From positions 3,941,001 through 4,005,000 of the forward strand of contig NZ_CP083370.1 in the NCBI RefSeq assembly GCF_017488845.2: a stretch of DNA of 64,000 nucleotides, written 5' to 3'. A program made the translations under genes and the position numbers. Shown piece after piece: positions 9,066-16,437 of the stretch (position 1 is its first letter; each line of letters begins with the position of its first letter). The notes beneath the pieces are model-generated. The model saw only the letters and a program-made list of their open reading frames with translations. It was not told the DNA's origin and did no database searches. The stretch is from Ensifer canadensis. Its GTDB lineage: Bacteria > Pseudomonadota > Alphaproteobacteria > Rhizobiales > Rhizobiaceae.

Positions 9066-9788
9066 ATGGCCCTCATCAACGGCTATCGGCGTTTGCATCG
9101 GACTTGCAATCGCCGGTCGGCCGGGCAAAGTCGCGCTGACGCGGTGTGTCACGAGGGGAAGCGCAGTGAAGAAACCGCATTGGAAGATCTCGGGCGCGTG
9201 CGGCTGTCGAAAAACTTCTTCTTGCGCGAGTTCCTGCATTCGGAGATCGCCGATTTTCATCGTATCCCGAATATACCCGATGATCCCGAGCTGGCGATCG
9301 AGGCCGGGCGGCGGTTGTGCGAGGAGCTACTGGAACCGCTGGAAGCGACCTTCGGCCGTTTGACCATTCGCTCCGGATACCGAAACCGCGCGGTCAACGG
9401 TTTTGGCAATGCCCGCGGTCTCAACTGCTCGAGCAATGCGGCGTCGGCGGCCGATCACATCTGGGACATGCGCGATGCGGACGGCTGCATCGGCGCATCC
9501 GCCTGCATCGTCATTCCCTGGGTCTGGGACCGTCGCCACGAGCTCGGCGGCTGGCAGTCGATCGCCTGGTGGATCCACGACCATCTGCCCTATTCATCGC
9601 TCTGTTTCTTTCCGAAACTCTGGGCGTTCAATATCCAATGGCACGAGCGGCCGGCGCGCCGGATCCGAAGCTTCGCCGAGCCGCGCGGGATGCTGACCAA
9701 GCCCGGCATGGCGAACCAGCACGGCAGCCATCATGCGTTCTACGCACTCTTGCCCGAGCCGGTGAACGTGCCGAAAGTCAACTTGTAG
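9066..9788 (+). CDS. Peptidase M15-like hypothetical protein
   Basis: A protein of up to 240 residues, starting nine bases after the LysR stop. SKNFFLREFLHSEIA and LTIRSGYRN resemble the N-terminal part of M15A-type D,D-peptidase-like proteins. In the C-terminal half, ADHIWDMRDADG, WWIHDHLPY and FNIQWHERP may supply metal ligands, but the canonical SxHxxGxAxD is altered (SSNAASAAD). The first 45 residues look unlike the family, so the real start may be a TTG near 9178. Its 3' end overlaps the convergent GNAT gene by 49 bases. Function uncertain; possibly murein-related or inactive. Confidence 0.6.
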   Translation: MALINGYRRLHRTCNRRSAGQSRADAVCHEGKRSEETALEDLGRVRLSKNFFLREFLHSEIADFHRIPNIPDDPELAIEAGRRLCEELLEPLEATFGRLTIRSGYRNRAVNGFGNARGLNCSSNAASAADHIWDMRDADGCIGASACIVIPWVWDRRHELGGWQSIAWWIHDHLPYSSLCFFPKLWAFNIQWHERPARRIRSFAEPRGMLTKPGMANQHGSHHAFYALLPEPVNVPKVNL

Positions 9789-10213
9789 CGCACGTGGTCG
9801 TCGGTTGCCGAGTAGCGGTCGTAGAGACGGCGCGCCACGGCATTGTCGCGTTCGGTATACCAATAGAGCCGGTCCCAGTCCGACGCCTGGTAGAGCGCGA
9901 TCAGGTCGTCGATCATGGCGCGGGCGACGCCTTGGCCGCGCGCTGATGGATCAACGTAGAGATCCTCGATGTAGCAGATGGGGTGTCGGAAGAAGGTCGC
10001 GAGCTGTTCCTGGCAGATCACGAAACCGACCGATTCGCCATCGAGGATCGCCAGCCGGGCAAAGAGCGGTGCAGCGGGATCGATGAGGCGGCTCCAGGTC
10101 AGACTGACGATGTCCTCCGCCAGCTCAATGCCGGAAAAGGCGACATAGCCGGCCCACAGGCGGCGCCAATGCGTTTCGTCGCTGGCGGTCGCCGCCCGTA
10201 TGCTCAATGCCAT
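9740..10213 (-). CDS. GNAT-family N-acetyltransferase
   Basis: A 157-residue single-domain acetyltransferase. The acetyl-CoA pyrophosphate-binding motif A is YVDPSARGQGVARAMIDDL with ARGQGVA at 91-97. YWYTERDNAVARRLYDRY near 115-132 is motif B. The N-terminus MALSIRAATASDETHWRRLW is a typical GNAT opening. The substrate is not predictable. It lies 19 bases downstream of the next aldo/keto reductase on the same strand. Confidence 0.88.
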   Translation of the reverse strand: MALSIRAATASDETHWRRLWAGYVAFSGIELAEDIVSLTWSRLIDPAAPLFARLAILDGESVGFVICQEQLATFFRHPICYIEDLYVDPSARGQGVARAMIDDLIALYQASDWDRLYWYTERDNAVARRLYDRYSATDDHVRYKLTFGTFTGSGKSA

Positions 10214-10232
10214 CGTCCTTGCCTTGCTCCTG

Positions 10233-11183
10233 CTATTCGCTGACGTCGTTGAGCTGTCGAATTGCCTCGTCGCTCAAGGTCAGCTGGGTCGAACGGATGA
10301 GGCTCGTCAACTGGTCGAGATTGGTGGCGCTGGCGATGGGAGCGGTGATGCCCTTGCGGTTTCGCACCCAAGCGAGCGCAATCTCGGCCTGCGTTGCTCC
10401 GGTCTCTTCAGCGATTTCGTCGAGCACGCCGAGGATGCGCATGCCGCGGCCGTCGAGATATTTTTCGACGCCCGAGCCGCGCGCCGACCCTTCAAGGTCC
10501 TTGTGCGTGCGGTATTTGCCCGAGAGGAAGCCGCGCGCCAGGCCGAAATAACTGATGACGCCGATCTCTTCGCTGACGCAAAGATCGCGCAACGGCCCGT
10601 CGAAACTGTCGCGATCGTAGAGATTGTATTCCGGCTGCAGCACCGCATAGCGCGGCAGGCCGCCATTGGCGCTGACATCGAGCGCTTCGCGCAGCTGCAG
10701 CGAGTTCAGGTTCGAGGCGCCGACGGCGCGCACCTTGCCCTCAGACAAAAGCTGGTCATAGGCGGCAAGTGTTTCTTCGTAAGGCGTTTCGGGGTCTGGC
10801 CAGTGCGAGAGGTAAAGGTCGATATAATCAGTCTGCAGCCGCTTCAGTGAATCCTCGACCGCCTGCAGGACCCAGCGGCGTGACAGGCCCTTGCGGTCCG
10901 GCCCAAGCTCGGAACCGACCTTGGTAACGATCACAGCCTTGTCGCGGCTGTGGCCGGACTGTTTCAGCCATTTGCCGATGATCGTCTCGGATTCGCCGCC
11001 CTGGTTTCCTGGTGCCCAGGACGAGTAGACGTCAGCGGTGTCGATGGCATTAAGGCCGGCATCGAAGAAGGCGTCGAGCAGGGCGAAGGACGTCTTTTCG
11101 TCAGCTGTCCAGCCGAAGACATTGCCGCCGAAGACAAGCGGCGCGATTGAAAGGTTAGTGCGGCCAAGTCTGCGTTTTTCCAT
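10233..11183 (-). CDS. Aldo/keto reductase
   Basis: A 316-residue AKR-superfamily enzyme starting MEKRRLGRTNLSIAPLVFGG. The tetrad is D48, Y53, K88 and H127 (LYLSHWPD). The C-terminal ALAWVRNRKGITAPIASAT is the cofactor-binding segment. It resembles the general YajO/Tas-like reductases and shares little beyond the fold with the reductase at 6944-7939. The ATG at 11183 is the family start; the frame extends upstream only into poorly coding sequence. The GNAT gene follows closely and may be cotranscribed. Confidence 0.9.
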   Translation of the reverse strand: MEKRRLGRTNLSIAPLVFGGNVFGWTADEKTSFALLDAFFDAGLNAIDTADVYSSWAPGNQGGESETIIGKWLKQSGHSRDKAVIVTKVGSELGPDRKGLSRRWVLQAVEDSLKRLQTDYIDLYLSHWPDPETPYEETLAAYDQLLSEGKVRAVGASNLNSLQLREALDVSANGGLPRYAVLQPEYNLYDRDSFDGPLRDLCVSEEIGVISYFGLARGFLSGKYRTHKDLEGSARGSGVEKYLDGRGMRILGVLDEIAEETGATQAEIALAWVRNRKGITAPIASATNLDQLTSLIRSTQLTLSDEAIRQLNDVSE

Positions 11184-11326
11184 GGTTTCGCTCCATTGGA
11201 CTGGATGAAAGCAAGTGCGCGATCGGGAGGATGCCGGCACGAACATAAGGCAAGCGAACAAAGCTTGTCACCTGCCGCCGGTCTTTTTTATCGGTCGTCG
11301 CCGCTTGATAGGTACGCACCTCGCCG

Positions 11327-11431
11327 CTACGGCGCCGCGCGTCATATGACGCGCTAAAGGCGCTGTAACGCTTTAAACTGCTGCATGATTTTCTCCTTAA
11401 ATCGATTCCGGTTTAAGGAATCATGCAGTAG
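11327..11431 (+). repeat. Dispersed palindromic repeat, family 2, copy A
   Basis: This element has two inverted repeats: GGCGCCGCGCGTC/GACGCGC...GGCGCTGTA on the left and CTGCATGAT...CCTTAAATCG/CGGTTTAAGG...ATCATGCAG on the right. Closely similar copies lie at 14446-14552 and, inverted, at 54770-54876. It sits in the 277-base spacer between the divergent aldo/keto reductase and Gfo/Idh genes, 30 bases before the latter's start, where it may affect expression. Confidence 0.82.
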
Positions 11432-11460
11432 TCTCAGCCGCCAAATCAGGGAGCCCCGCT

Positions 11461-12447
11461 ATGTTTCGTTTCGGAATTCTGTCCACGGCCAAGATCGGCC
11501 GCGATCTCGTCGTGCCCGCCATTCAGGACGCCGAGAACTGCGTCGTTTCGGCAGTCGCCAGCCGCGACCTCGCAAAGGCGCGCGCCATGGCCGACCGCTT
11601 TTCCGCGCCGCACGCCTTCGGATCCTATGAGGAGATGCTCGCCTCCGACACGATCGATGCGGTCTATATCCCGCTGCCGACCTCGCAGCACGTGGAGTGG
11701 ACGATCAAGGCTGCCAATGCCGGCAAACATGTGCTCTGCGAAAAGCCGATTGCGCTGCGGGCATCCGAGATCGATGCATTGATCGCGGCGCGCGATCGCA
11801 ACAAGGTGCTGATCGCCGAAGCCTTCATGGTCACCTACAGCCCCGTCTGGCGCAAGGCCCGCTCGCTGCTTGCCGAAGGGGCTATCGGCCGACTTCGACA
11901 CGTGCAGGGTGCCTTCACCTATTTCAACCGCGACCCCGGCAACATGCGCAACATTCCGGCACTCGGTGGCGGCGGCCTGCCGGATATCGGCGTCTACCCG
12001 ACGATCACCACGCGCTTCGTGACGGCCAAGGAGCCGGTGCGCGTGCAGGCAAGCACTGATCGCGACCCGGAATTCGGCACCGACATCTATTCGAGCGTGC
12101 GCGCCGACTTCGGTGATTTCGAACTGAGCTTCTATATCTCCACGCAGCTTGCCGCCCGCCAGGTCATGGTCTTCCACGGCGACAAGGGTTTCATCGAGGT
12201 GAAATCGCCGTTCAATGCCGACCGCTACGGGCGCGAGGAAGTGGAGCTCACCAACCAGAACCACGCCCAGTCGCAGCTCTTCCGCTTCCAGGATGCACGC
12301 CAGTACAAGCTGCAGGCGGAAGCGTTTGCGCGCGCTGCAAAGGGCGAAGCCGAGGAAGTGGTCACGCTCGAAAACTCGCGGCTCAACCAGAAGCTCATCG
12401 ATGCGATCTACCGCGCCAGCGACAAGGACGGCTGGGAAAAGATCTGA
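11461..12447 (+). CDS. Gfo/Idh/MocA-family oxidoreductase
   Basis: A 328-residue NAD(P)-dependent dehydrogenase. The N-terminal Rossmann domain opens [18 protein letters not shown], a variant of the usual GxGxxG. The sequence [12 protein letters not shown] (89-99) carries the catalytic EKP motif at 94-96. The C-terminal alpha/beta domain contains [12 protein letters not shown]. Members act on sugars, inositols or related cyclitols; the exact substrate is not visible. It stands alone behind repeat copy A and is closed by a strong terminator. Confidence 0.9.
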   Translation: MFRFGILSTAKIGRDLVVPAIQDAENCVVSAVASRDLAKARAMADRFSAPHAFGSYEEMLASDTIDAVYIPLPTSQHVEWTIKAANAGKHVLCEKPIALRASEIDALIAARDRNKVLIAEAFMVTYSPVWRKARSLLAEGAIGRLRHVQGAFTYFNRDPGNMRNIPALGGGGLPDIGVYPTITTRFVTAKEPVRVQASTDRDPEFGTDIYSSVRADFGDFELSFYISTQLAARQVMVFHGDKGFIEVKSPFNADRYGREEVELTNQNHAQSQLFRFQDARQYKLQAEAFARAAKGEAEEVVTLENSRLNQKLIDAIYRASDKDGWEKI

Positions 12448-12462
12448 GCCGGCTAATGAAAG

Positions 12463-12497
12463 AAAAAGCCCGCCGGCGCGAGCCGGCGGGCATTTCT
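12463..12497. terminator. Bidirectional terminator
   Basis: GCCCGCCGGC (12468-12477) and GCCGGCGGGC (12482-12491) form a ten-base-pair stem with a GCGA loop. An A run lies on the left and TTTCT on the right, so it can stop both the Gfo/Idh transcript and the convergent membrane-protein transcript. Confidence 0.8.
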
Positions 12498-12510
12498 CGT
12501 TGTTGTCGGA

Positions 12511-12918
12511 TCAGGCCAGCGCCGCGCGCTCCCTGGCGAAGCCCTTCACCTTGAAGAACAGGAAGTCGCCGACGCCGATCAGGCCGACGATCAAGAACCC
12601 GACGCCGATGGGCGTCAGCGAGTTATAGGCGGTTGCAAGCAGTGCAAGGCTTGCGATCTGCCACAGGACGTCGCCGCCGATACTGACGCGGGCGGCAGCC
12701 GAAACCGGCCCACCGTTGCGGGCGGCCGAGAGATGGAAAATCCCCCAGGCCAGAAGCCCGACGCCAAGCAGCTTTATCATCAGCGGGGTGGCGACAGGGC
12801 TGATGAGAGCGGCGAGCGGGGCCGCACCGAGGATGAGGACCGCGCCGGTGAGGAGCGAAAATGCGCCATCGGCGAGGAAGGTCTTGTTGAGCAGGCTGCG
12901 GTTGGAAAGGTTCAACAT
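12511..12918 (-). CDS. Small four-helix integral membrane protein
   Basis: A 135-residue hydrophobic protein with about four predicted membrane segments: near 17-40 (GAFSLLTGAVLILGAAPLAAL), 45-63, 77-95 and 103-125. GGAG lies seven bases upstream of the ATG at 12918; an in-frame ATG at 12930 is the alternative. No enzymatic motif is visible. It is divergent from an XRE/MmyB-like regulator with 128 bases between, so it is a plausible target of that regulator. Confidence 0.7.
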   Translation of the reverse strand: MLNLSNRSLLNKTFLADGAFSLLTGAVLILGAAPLAALISPVATPLMIKLLGVGLLAWGIFHLSAARNGGPVSAAARVSIGGDVLWQIASLALLATAYNSLTPIGVGFLIVGLIGVGDFLFFKVKGFARERAALA

Positions 12919-13046
12919 TTTCGGCTCCATTCGTTTGTCGATATCCGGATGTTGCCGCCTCCCGGTCATGAAACCAATTACCTCGCAGGTAGTGGATTTT
13001 GCGCAGCGCCTGCGCCAATCTGCCGGCACAACGGAGATCGGCATCG

Positions 13047-13826
13047 ATGGAATTCGGCAATCACCTGAAGGAATGGCGTGGGCACCGCCGCATGAGCCAG
13101 CTTGACCTGGCGGTGGCTGCCGGCATCTCGACGCGGCACCTTTCCTTCCTCGAAACCGGCCGATCGAAGCCATCGGAAGGCATGATCCTGCGTCTGGCCT
13201 CGGTGCTCGACATTCCTGCGCGCGACCAGGGCACGCTGTTTTCAGCCGCCGGATATCGTCCGCGCATGACGACGCGCCCTGCGTCGGGGCTCGATGCCAT
13301 GCCCGCCGCCGTGGCCAATGCCATCCGGCTCATCCTTGCTCGCCACGATCCCTATCCGGGCCTGGTGCTCGATCATGAATACACGCTCCTGATCGTCAAT
13401 CCGGCGCTGGCGGCGCTCGCCGTTTCGGCCGACGTGCCTTTCAATCCCGGCCAGAACTTTCTCGATGCTTTTCTCTCGTCGGAAAATGTCCGCGCCCTCG
13501 TCGTCAATTGGGAGGCTGCGGCCGCCGATCTGGTCCAGCGCGTTCGCACCGAAGCCTGGCTGCAGGGGCCGAGGAGTCGCCTTGGCAAGAGGCTGGAGAA
13601 ACTGGCGGCCGATCCCGCCGTCAAGCGCGCGGTCGAAAACTATCCGGATACCGACCGGCTACCGGTTCTGCCTGTCGAGTTGCGCGTCGGGCCGGTTACG
13701 TTGAGCTTCATCACCACGCTGCAGACCTTCGGCTCGACCCAGGACGCCCTAGTGGAAGGTGTGCTGATCGAATCCTTCTTCCCGGCCAACGAGGAAACCA
13801 GAACCTTCTTCGAACGCAAGGGATGA
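13047..13826 (+). CDS. XRE-family regulator with MmyB-like ligand domain
   Basis: A 259-residue DNA-binding protein. Residues 1-60 form an XRE helix-turn-helix (MSQLDLAVAAGISTRHLSFL, then GRSKPSEGMILRLASVL). The rest matches the MmyB-like domain, a PAS-like ligand-binding fold often fused to XRE in actinobacteria and alphaproteobacteria (AIRLILARHDPYPGLVLDHEY, then NPALAAL). The effector is unknown; fatty acids bind some members. The ATG at 13047 gives the normal N-terminus. Its likely target is the divergent small membrane protein. Confidence 0.85.
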   Translation: MEFGNHLKEWRGHRRMSQLDLAVAAGISTRHLSFLETGRSKPSEGMILRLASVLDIPARDQGTLFSAAGYRPRMTTRPASGLDAMPAAVANAIRLILARHDPYPGLVLDHEYTLLIVNPALAALAVSADVPFNPGQNFLDAFLSSENVRALVVNWEAAAADLVQRVRTEAWLQGPRSRLGKRLEKLAADPAVKRAVENYPDTDRLPVLPVELRVGPVTLSFITTLQTFGSTQDALVEGVLIESFFPANEETRTFFERKG

Positions 13827-13830
13827 CGTG

Positions 13831-14046
13831 TCAGCCGTTATGCACGCCAGCGACGATGGCGCCGCACAGCGTCAGTGCAATGCCCATGTTGTAGCCGCCG
13901 ATCGCTGCTGCAACCTGCACCCAGTCACCACCTGCACCCGCCAGGATGGAAAGCACGCCGGCAACGAACAGGCATGTCCGAGGCGAACGGAGGCCTGCGA
14001 CAAGCATGCCGAGCATGACGGTGGCGATAATGATCATGAAACCCAC
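13831..14046 (-). CDS. Small membrane protein downstream of the EamA-like gene
   Basis: A 71-residue protein with two or three hydrophobic segments (IIIATVMLGMLVAGL, CLFVAGVLSILAGAG, MGIALTLCGAIVAGV). It begins 16 bases after the stop of the EmrE/EamA-like gene on the same strand, suggesting translational coupling and perhaps a partner subunit. It ends four bases from the convergent XRE gene. No homologue is recognised; the hydrophobic pattern and tight spacing support it as real. Confidence 0.55.
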   Translation of the reverse strand: MGFMIIIATVMLGMLVAGLRSPRTCLFVAGVLSILAGAGGDWVQVAAAIGGYNMGIALTLCGAIVAGVHNG

Positions 14047-14062
14047 ATTGCTGGCATCGCCG

Positions 14063-14425
14063 TCAGGAGTTGATGATGATCATGCCGCCGATGATCAGCA
14101 CCGCGCCACCGACATAGCGCAGCGTCAAGGCTTCGCCGAGGAAGACGGCGGCAAGCAGCGGCACGATGCAAAAGGTCAGGGCCATGAACGAGTAGGCGAT
14201 GGTCAGCGGTACCGACCTGATGGTGAAGATCCAGATGATCGTGCCGAAGCCGTAGATGATCAGGGCCGTCAGCAGCGTCGGACTGAAGATGAGCGCCAGC
14301 AGGCCCTGTGCGTCAGGGCTTCCCGTCTTGGCGCTCGTCAGCTTGAAAAGGATCTGGCCGGCCGAGATCAAAACCGGCGTGAAGAACAGTCCAAACCAAA
14401 CGGCCGGGGCGAGATTGAGATTCAT
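14063..14425 (-). CDS. EamA/EmrE-like four-helix transporter or flippase subunit
   Basis: A 120-residue protein with four membrane helices (FGLFFTPVLISAGQILFKLT; LIIYGFGTIIWIFTIRSVPL; IAYSFMALTFCIVPLLAAVFL; YVGGAVLIIGGMIII). It is half the size of standard DMT transporters and similar to SMR proteins or the ArnE/ArnF subunits that flip undecaprenyl-phosphate-aminoarabinose. Its neighbours are a DPM1-type glycosyltransferase and a methyltransferase on the same strand, which makes a role in moving a lipid-linked sugar across the membrane the best inference. A polyamine or drug exporter is the alternative. Confidence 0.72.
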   Translation of the reverse strand: MNLNLAPAVWFGLFFTPVLISAGQILFKLTSAKTGSPDAQGLLALIFSPTLLTALIIYGFGTIIWIFTIRSVPLTIAYSFMALTFCIVPLLAAVFLGEALTLRYVGGAVLIIGGMIIINS

Positions 14426-14445
14426 CGCAGGGCACCTCGCATCGG

Positions 14446-14552
14446 CTACAGCGCCGCGCGTCTCATTAGACGCGCAAAGGTCGCTGTAGCACTTTGAATT
14501 GCTGCATGTTTTTATCCTTAAATCGAATAGGATTTAAGGAAACATGCAGTAG
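14446..14552 (+). repeat. Dispersed palindromic repeat, family 2, copy B
   Basis: This copy aligns almost base for base with copy A: CTACAGCGCCGCGCGTCTCATTAGACGCGC on the left half and GCTGCATG...CCTTAAATCG...GATTTAAGG..ACATGCAGTAG on the right. Its right arm runs into the 3' end of the methyltransferase gene (14534-15259, minus strand), so the last codons and the TAA stop of that gene lie inside the repeat. Confidence 0.82.
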
Positions 14553-15259
14553 GCCTTGTCTTCGCAATAGAAAATATCGCGACCGATATCGATGCACGCG
14601 TGTTGCGCTGGGACAGGATGCATCGCCCGCAGGAAGGAGTGCGTATAGGGGAAGAAATTGAAATGCGGATTGAAGGTGTAGCGATATTCGCGTTCGCGCG
14701 GAACGACGATGATCAGCCGCTGCCGGGTGATACGGCGCAGTTCGGCAATCGCCTTGCGATAGTCGAGGATATGCTCGATGACGTGGGTGCAGACGACGGT
14801 ATCGAATTCGCCATCCGCGAAGGGAAGCTCTTCGATCATCGCCGCGAAGTATTCCACGCCCTCGATTGTGGCCGCGTCATCGATGGCGAAGTCGACGCCG
14901 GTCAAGCGCCGCAGATCGGGGTTCGCGCCTCGGATGTGCTTAAGCAGCACGCCGGTGCCGCAACCGACATCGCAGACGGATTTGCCGCGTACTTCGGCCG
15001 CAATCTTGCGAACACAGGCTTCGGAATTGTCGGTTCCTTCGTGAACGCGTGGATGCTGCTTGTAGAGCTGCTCGTATTCTAAGGCCGTCAGGAAGGGGGC
15101 ACGTTCGCGAAAACGGGCGAGGTGGCCGATATGCTCGCCCCAGGCGAGGCTCGCCATGCCCTTGAACAGGCGTGAGTCCCTGACGAACGGCGGCAATATG
15201 TCTTCGATGACAAAGCGTATGCGGTTGGTGGTTTCGCGGTTCATCGACAGGGGTTCCAT
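14534..15259 (-). CDS. SAM-dependent methyltransferase (class I)
   Basis: A 241-residue class I methyltransferase. VCDVGCGTGVLL (motif I at 97-103) binds SAM. GVDFAIDD, then FADGEFDTVVCTHVIEHILD (post I/motif II) and LRRITRQRLIIVVPRE follow in order. The VIEHI element is typical of small-molecule or sugar/lipid methyltransferases. The ATG at 15259 is preferred over 15244. The C-terminal AYCMFP and stop come from repeat copy B, so the original terminus may have been replaced. It starts 13 bases after the glycosyltransferase stop and is probably in one operon with it. Confidence 0.85.
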   Translation of the reverse strand: MEPLSMNRETTNRIRFVIEDILPPFVRDSRLFKGMASLAWGEHIGHLARFRERAPFLTALEYEQLYKQHPRVHEGTDNSEACVRKIAAEVRGKSVCDVGCGTGVLLKHIRGANPDLRRLTGVDFAIDDAATIEGVEYFAAMIEELPFADGEFDTVVCTHVIEHILDYRKAIAELRRITRQRLIIVVPREREYRYTFNPHFNFFPYTHSFLRAMHPVPAQHACIDIGRDIFYCEDKAYCMFP

Positions 15260-15272
15260 ATATCTCGTGAGC

Positions 15273-16271
15273 TTAGGCCGCGTCCGGTCCGCGCCGGTGG
15301 GCACGGAGCTGCGGGACCGCCGGCTTTTCGACGACAGCCTCTCGCGCTGCGCGCCGGCCGGTCGCCATGTAATGCAGCCGCAACTGCTCGGTGCGGGCCC
15401 GCGATACGGAGTCCAGGATCAGGCCGGCGGTGAACATCGTGATCGATATCAGCAGCAGCACCATCGAAAGCACCCAGGTCGGCATGCGGGGAACCAGCCC
15501 CGTGCCGAAATATTCGATCAGCACCGGCGTCATGAAAATCAGGCTCGTTGTCATGAAAGCGAGGCTGATCAGACCAAAGAAGGCGAAGGGTCGCGTTTCC
15601 TTCATCAGCATTGCGAACATCCAGAGGATCTTGGCGCCGTCGCGGTAAGTTGAGAGCTTGGAATGCGAGCCTTCGGGGCGTCTGCCATAATCCAGCTCCA
15701 GTTCGCTGACCGGCAGCTTCAACCGCGAGGCATGCACCGACATCTCGGTCTCGATCTCGAAGCCGGCGGATATCGCCGGAAAACTCTTCACGAACCGTCG
15801 CGAGAAGACGCGATAGCCGGAAAAGATGTCACTGAAATCCGTACCGAAGATCGACCGGTAGAGGTAGTTGAAGAGCTTGTTGCCGAGCGCGTGACCCTGC
15901 CTGCCTGCATCTTCGCGAATATTGCGCCGCGTCCCCACGACCATGTCCGACTGTTCGGTAATCAGCGTGCGGATCAGGTCCTCGGCGTCAGCCGGTGAGT
16001 AGGTGCCGTCGCCATCTGCCATCACGTAGATATCCGCGTCGATGTCGGCGAACATCCGCCGGACCACGTGTCCTTTGCCTTGCCGTCTTTCGCGAACGAC
16101 GGTGGCGCCGGCGAGCATTGCCTGCAAGGCGGTTCCGTCCGTCGAGTTGTTGTCGAAGACGTGAATGCTGGCCGTCGGCAATGCGGCTCTGAAGTCGCGC
16201 ACGACGCCGCCGATGGTCGAAGCTTCGTTGTAGCAGGGCAGAAGGACAGCAATGCTTAAGGGTTCAAACAT
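15273..16271 (-). CDS. DPM1-type family 2 glycosyltransferase
   Basis: A 332-residue GT-A glycosyltransferase. AVLLPCYNEASTIGGVV (8-24) starts the nucleotide-sugar domain, and VMADGDGTYS carries the DxD at 86-88. Two membrane helices near the C-terminus (FGLISLAFMTTSLIFMTP, then LSMVLLLISITMFTAGLIL) anchor it, as in DPMS/ArnC-like enzymes that transfer a sugar from a nucleotide to polyprenyl phosphate. It is the first gene of a minus-strand run with methyltransferase, EamA-like and small membrane proteins, and is divergent from the GT-C-like gene. The product is probably a polyprenyl-phosphate sugar. Confidence 0.88.
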   Translation of the reverse strand: MFEPLSIAVLLPCYNEASTIGGVVRDFRAALPTASIHVFDNNSTDGTALQAMLAGATVVRERRQGKGHVVRRMFADIDADIYVMADGDGTYSPADAEDLIRTLITEQSDMVVGTRRNIREDAGRQGHALGNKLFNYLYRSIFGTDFSDIFSGYRVFSRRFVKSFPAISAGFEIETEMSVHASRLKLPVSELELDYGRRPEGSHSKLSTYRDGAKILWMFAMLMKETRPFAFFGLISLAFMTTSLIFMTPVLIEYFGTGLVPRMPTWVLSMVLLLISITMFTAGLILDSVSRARTEQLRLHYMATGRRAAREAVVEKPAVPQLRAHRRGPDAA

Positions 16272-16437
16272 CGGCGCAGCTCGATTTGAAAGTGTCAGCG
16301 CATGATAGGTGTCGCCGGTTAACAACACGCCAAAGTGCACATGCGCGTCAGCGCGTTTGTCTTCGGGAGCCCGGTACAACTTTACGGTTTTTTGATCCCG
16401 CCCGATTAGGGTCCTGGGAGGATAGGGGCGTAAGAAG

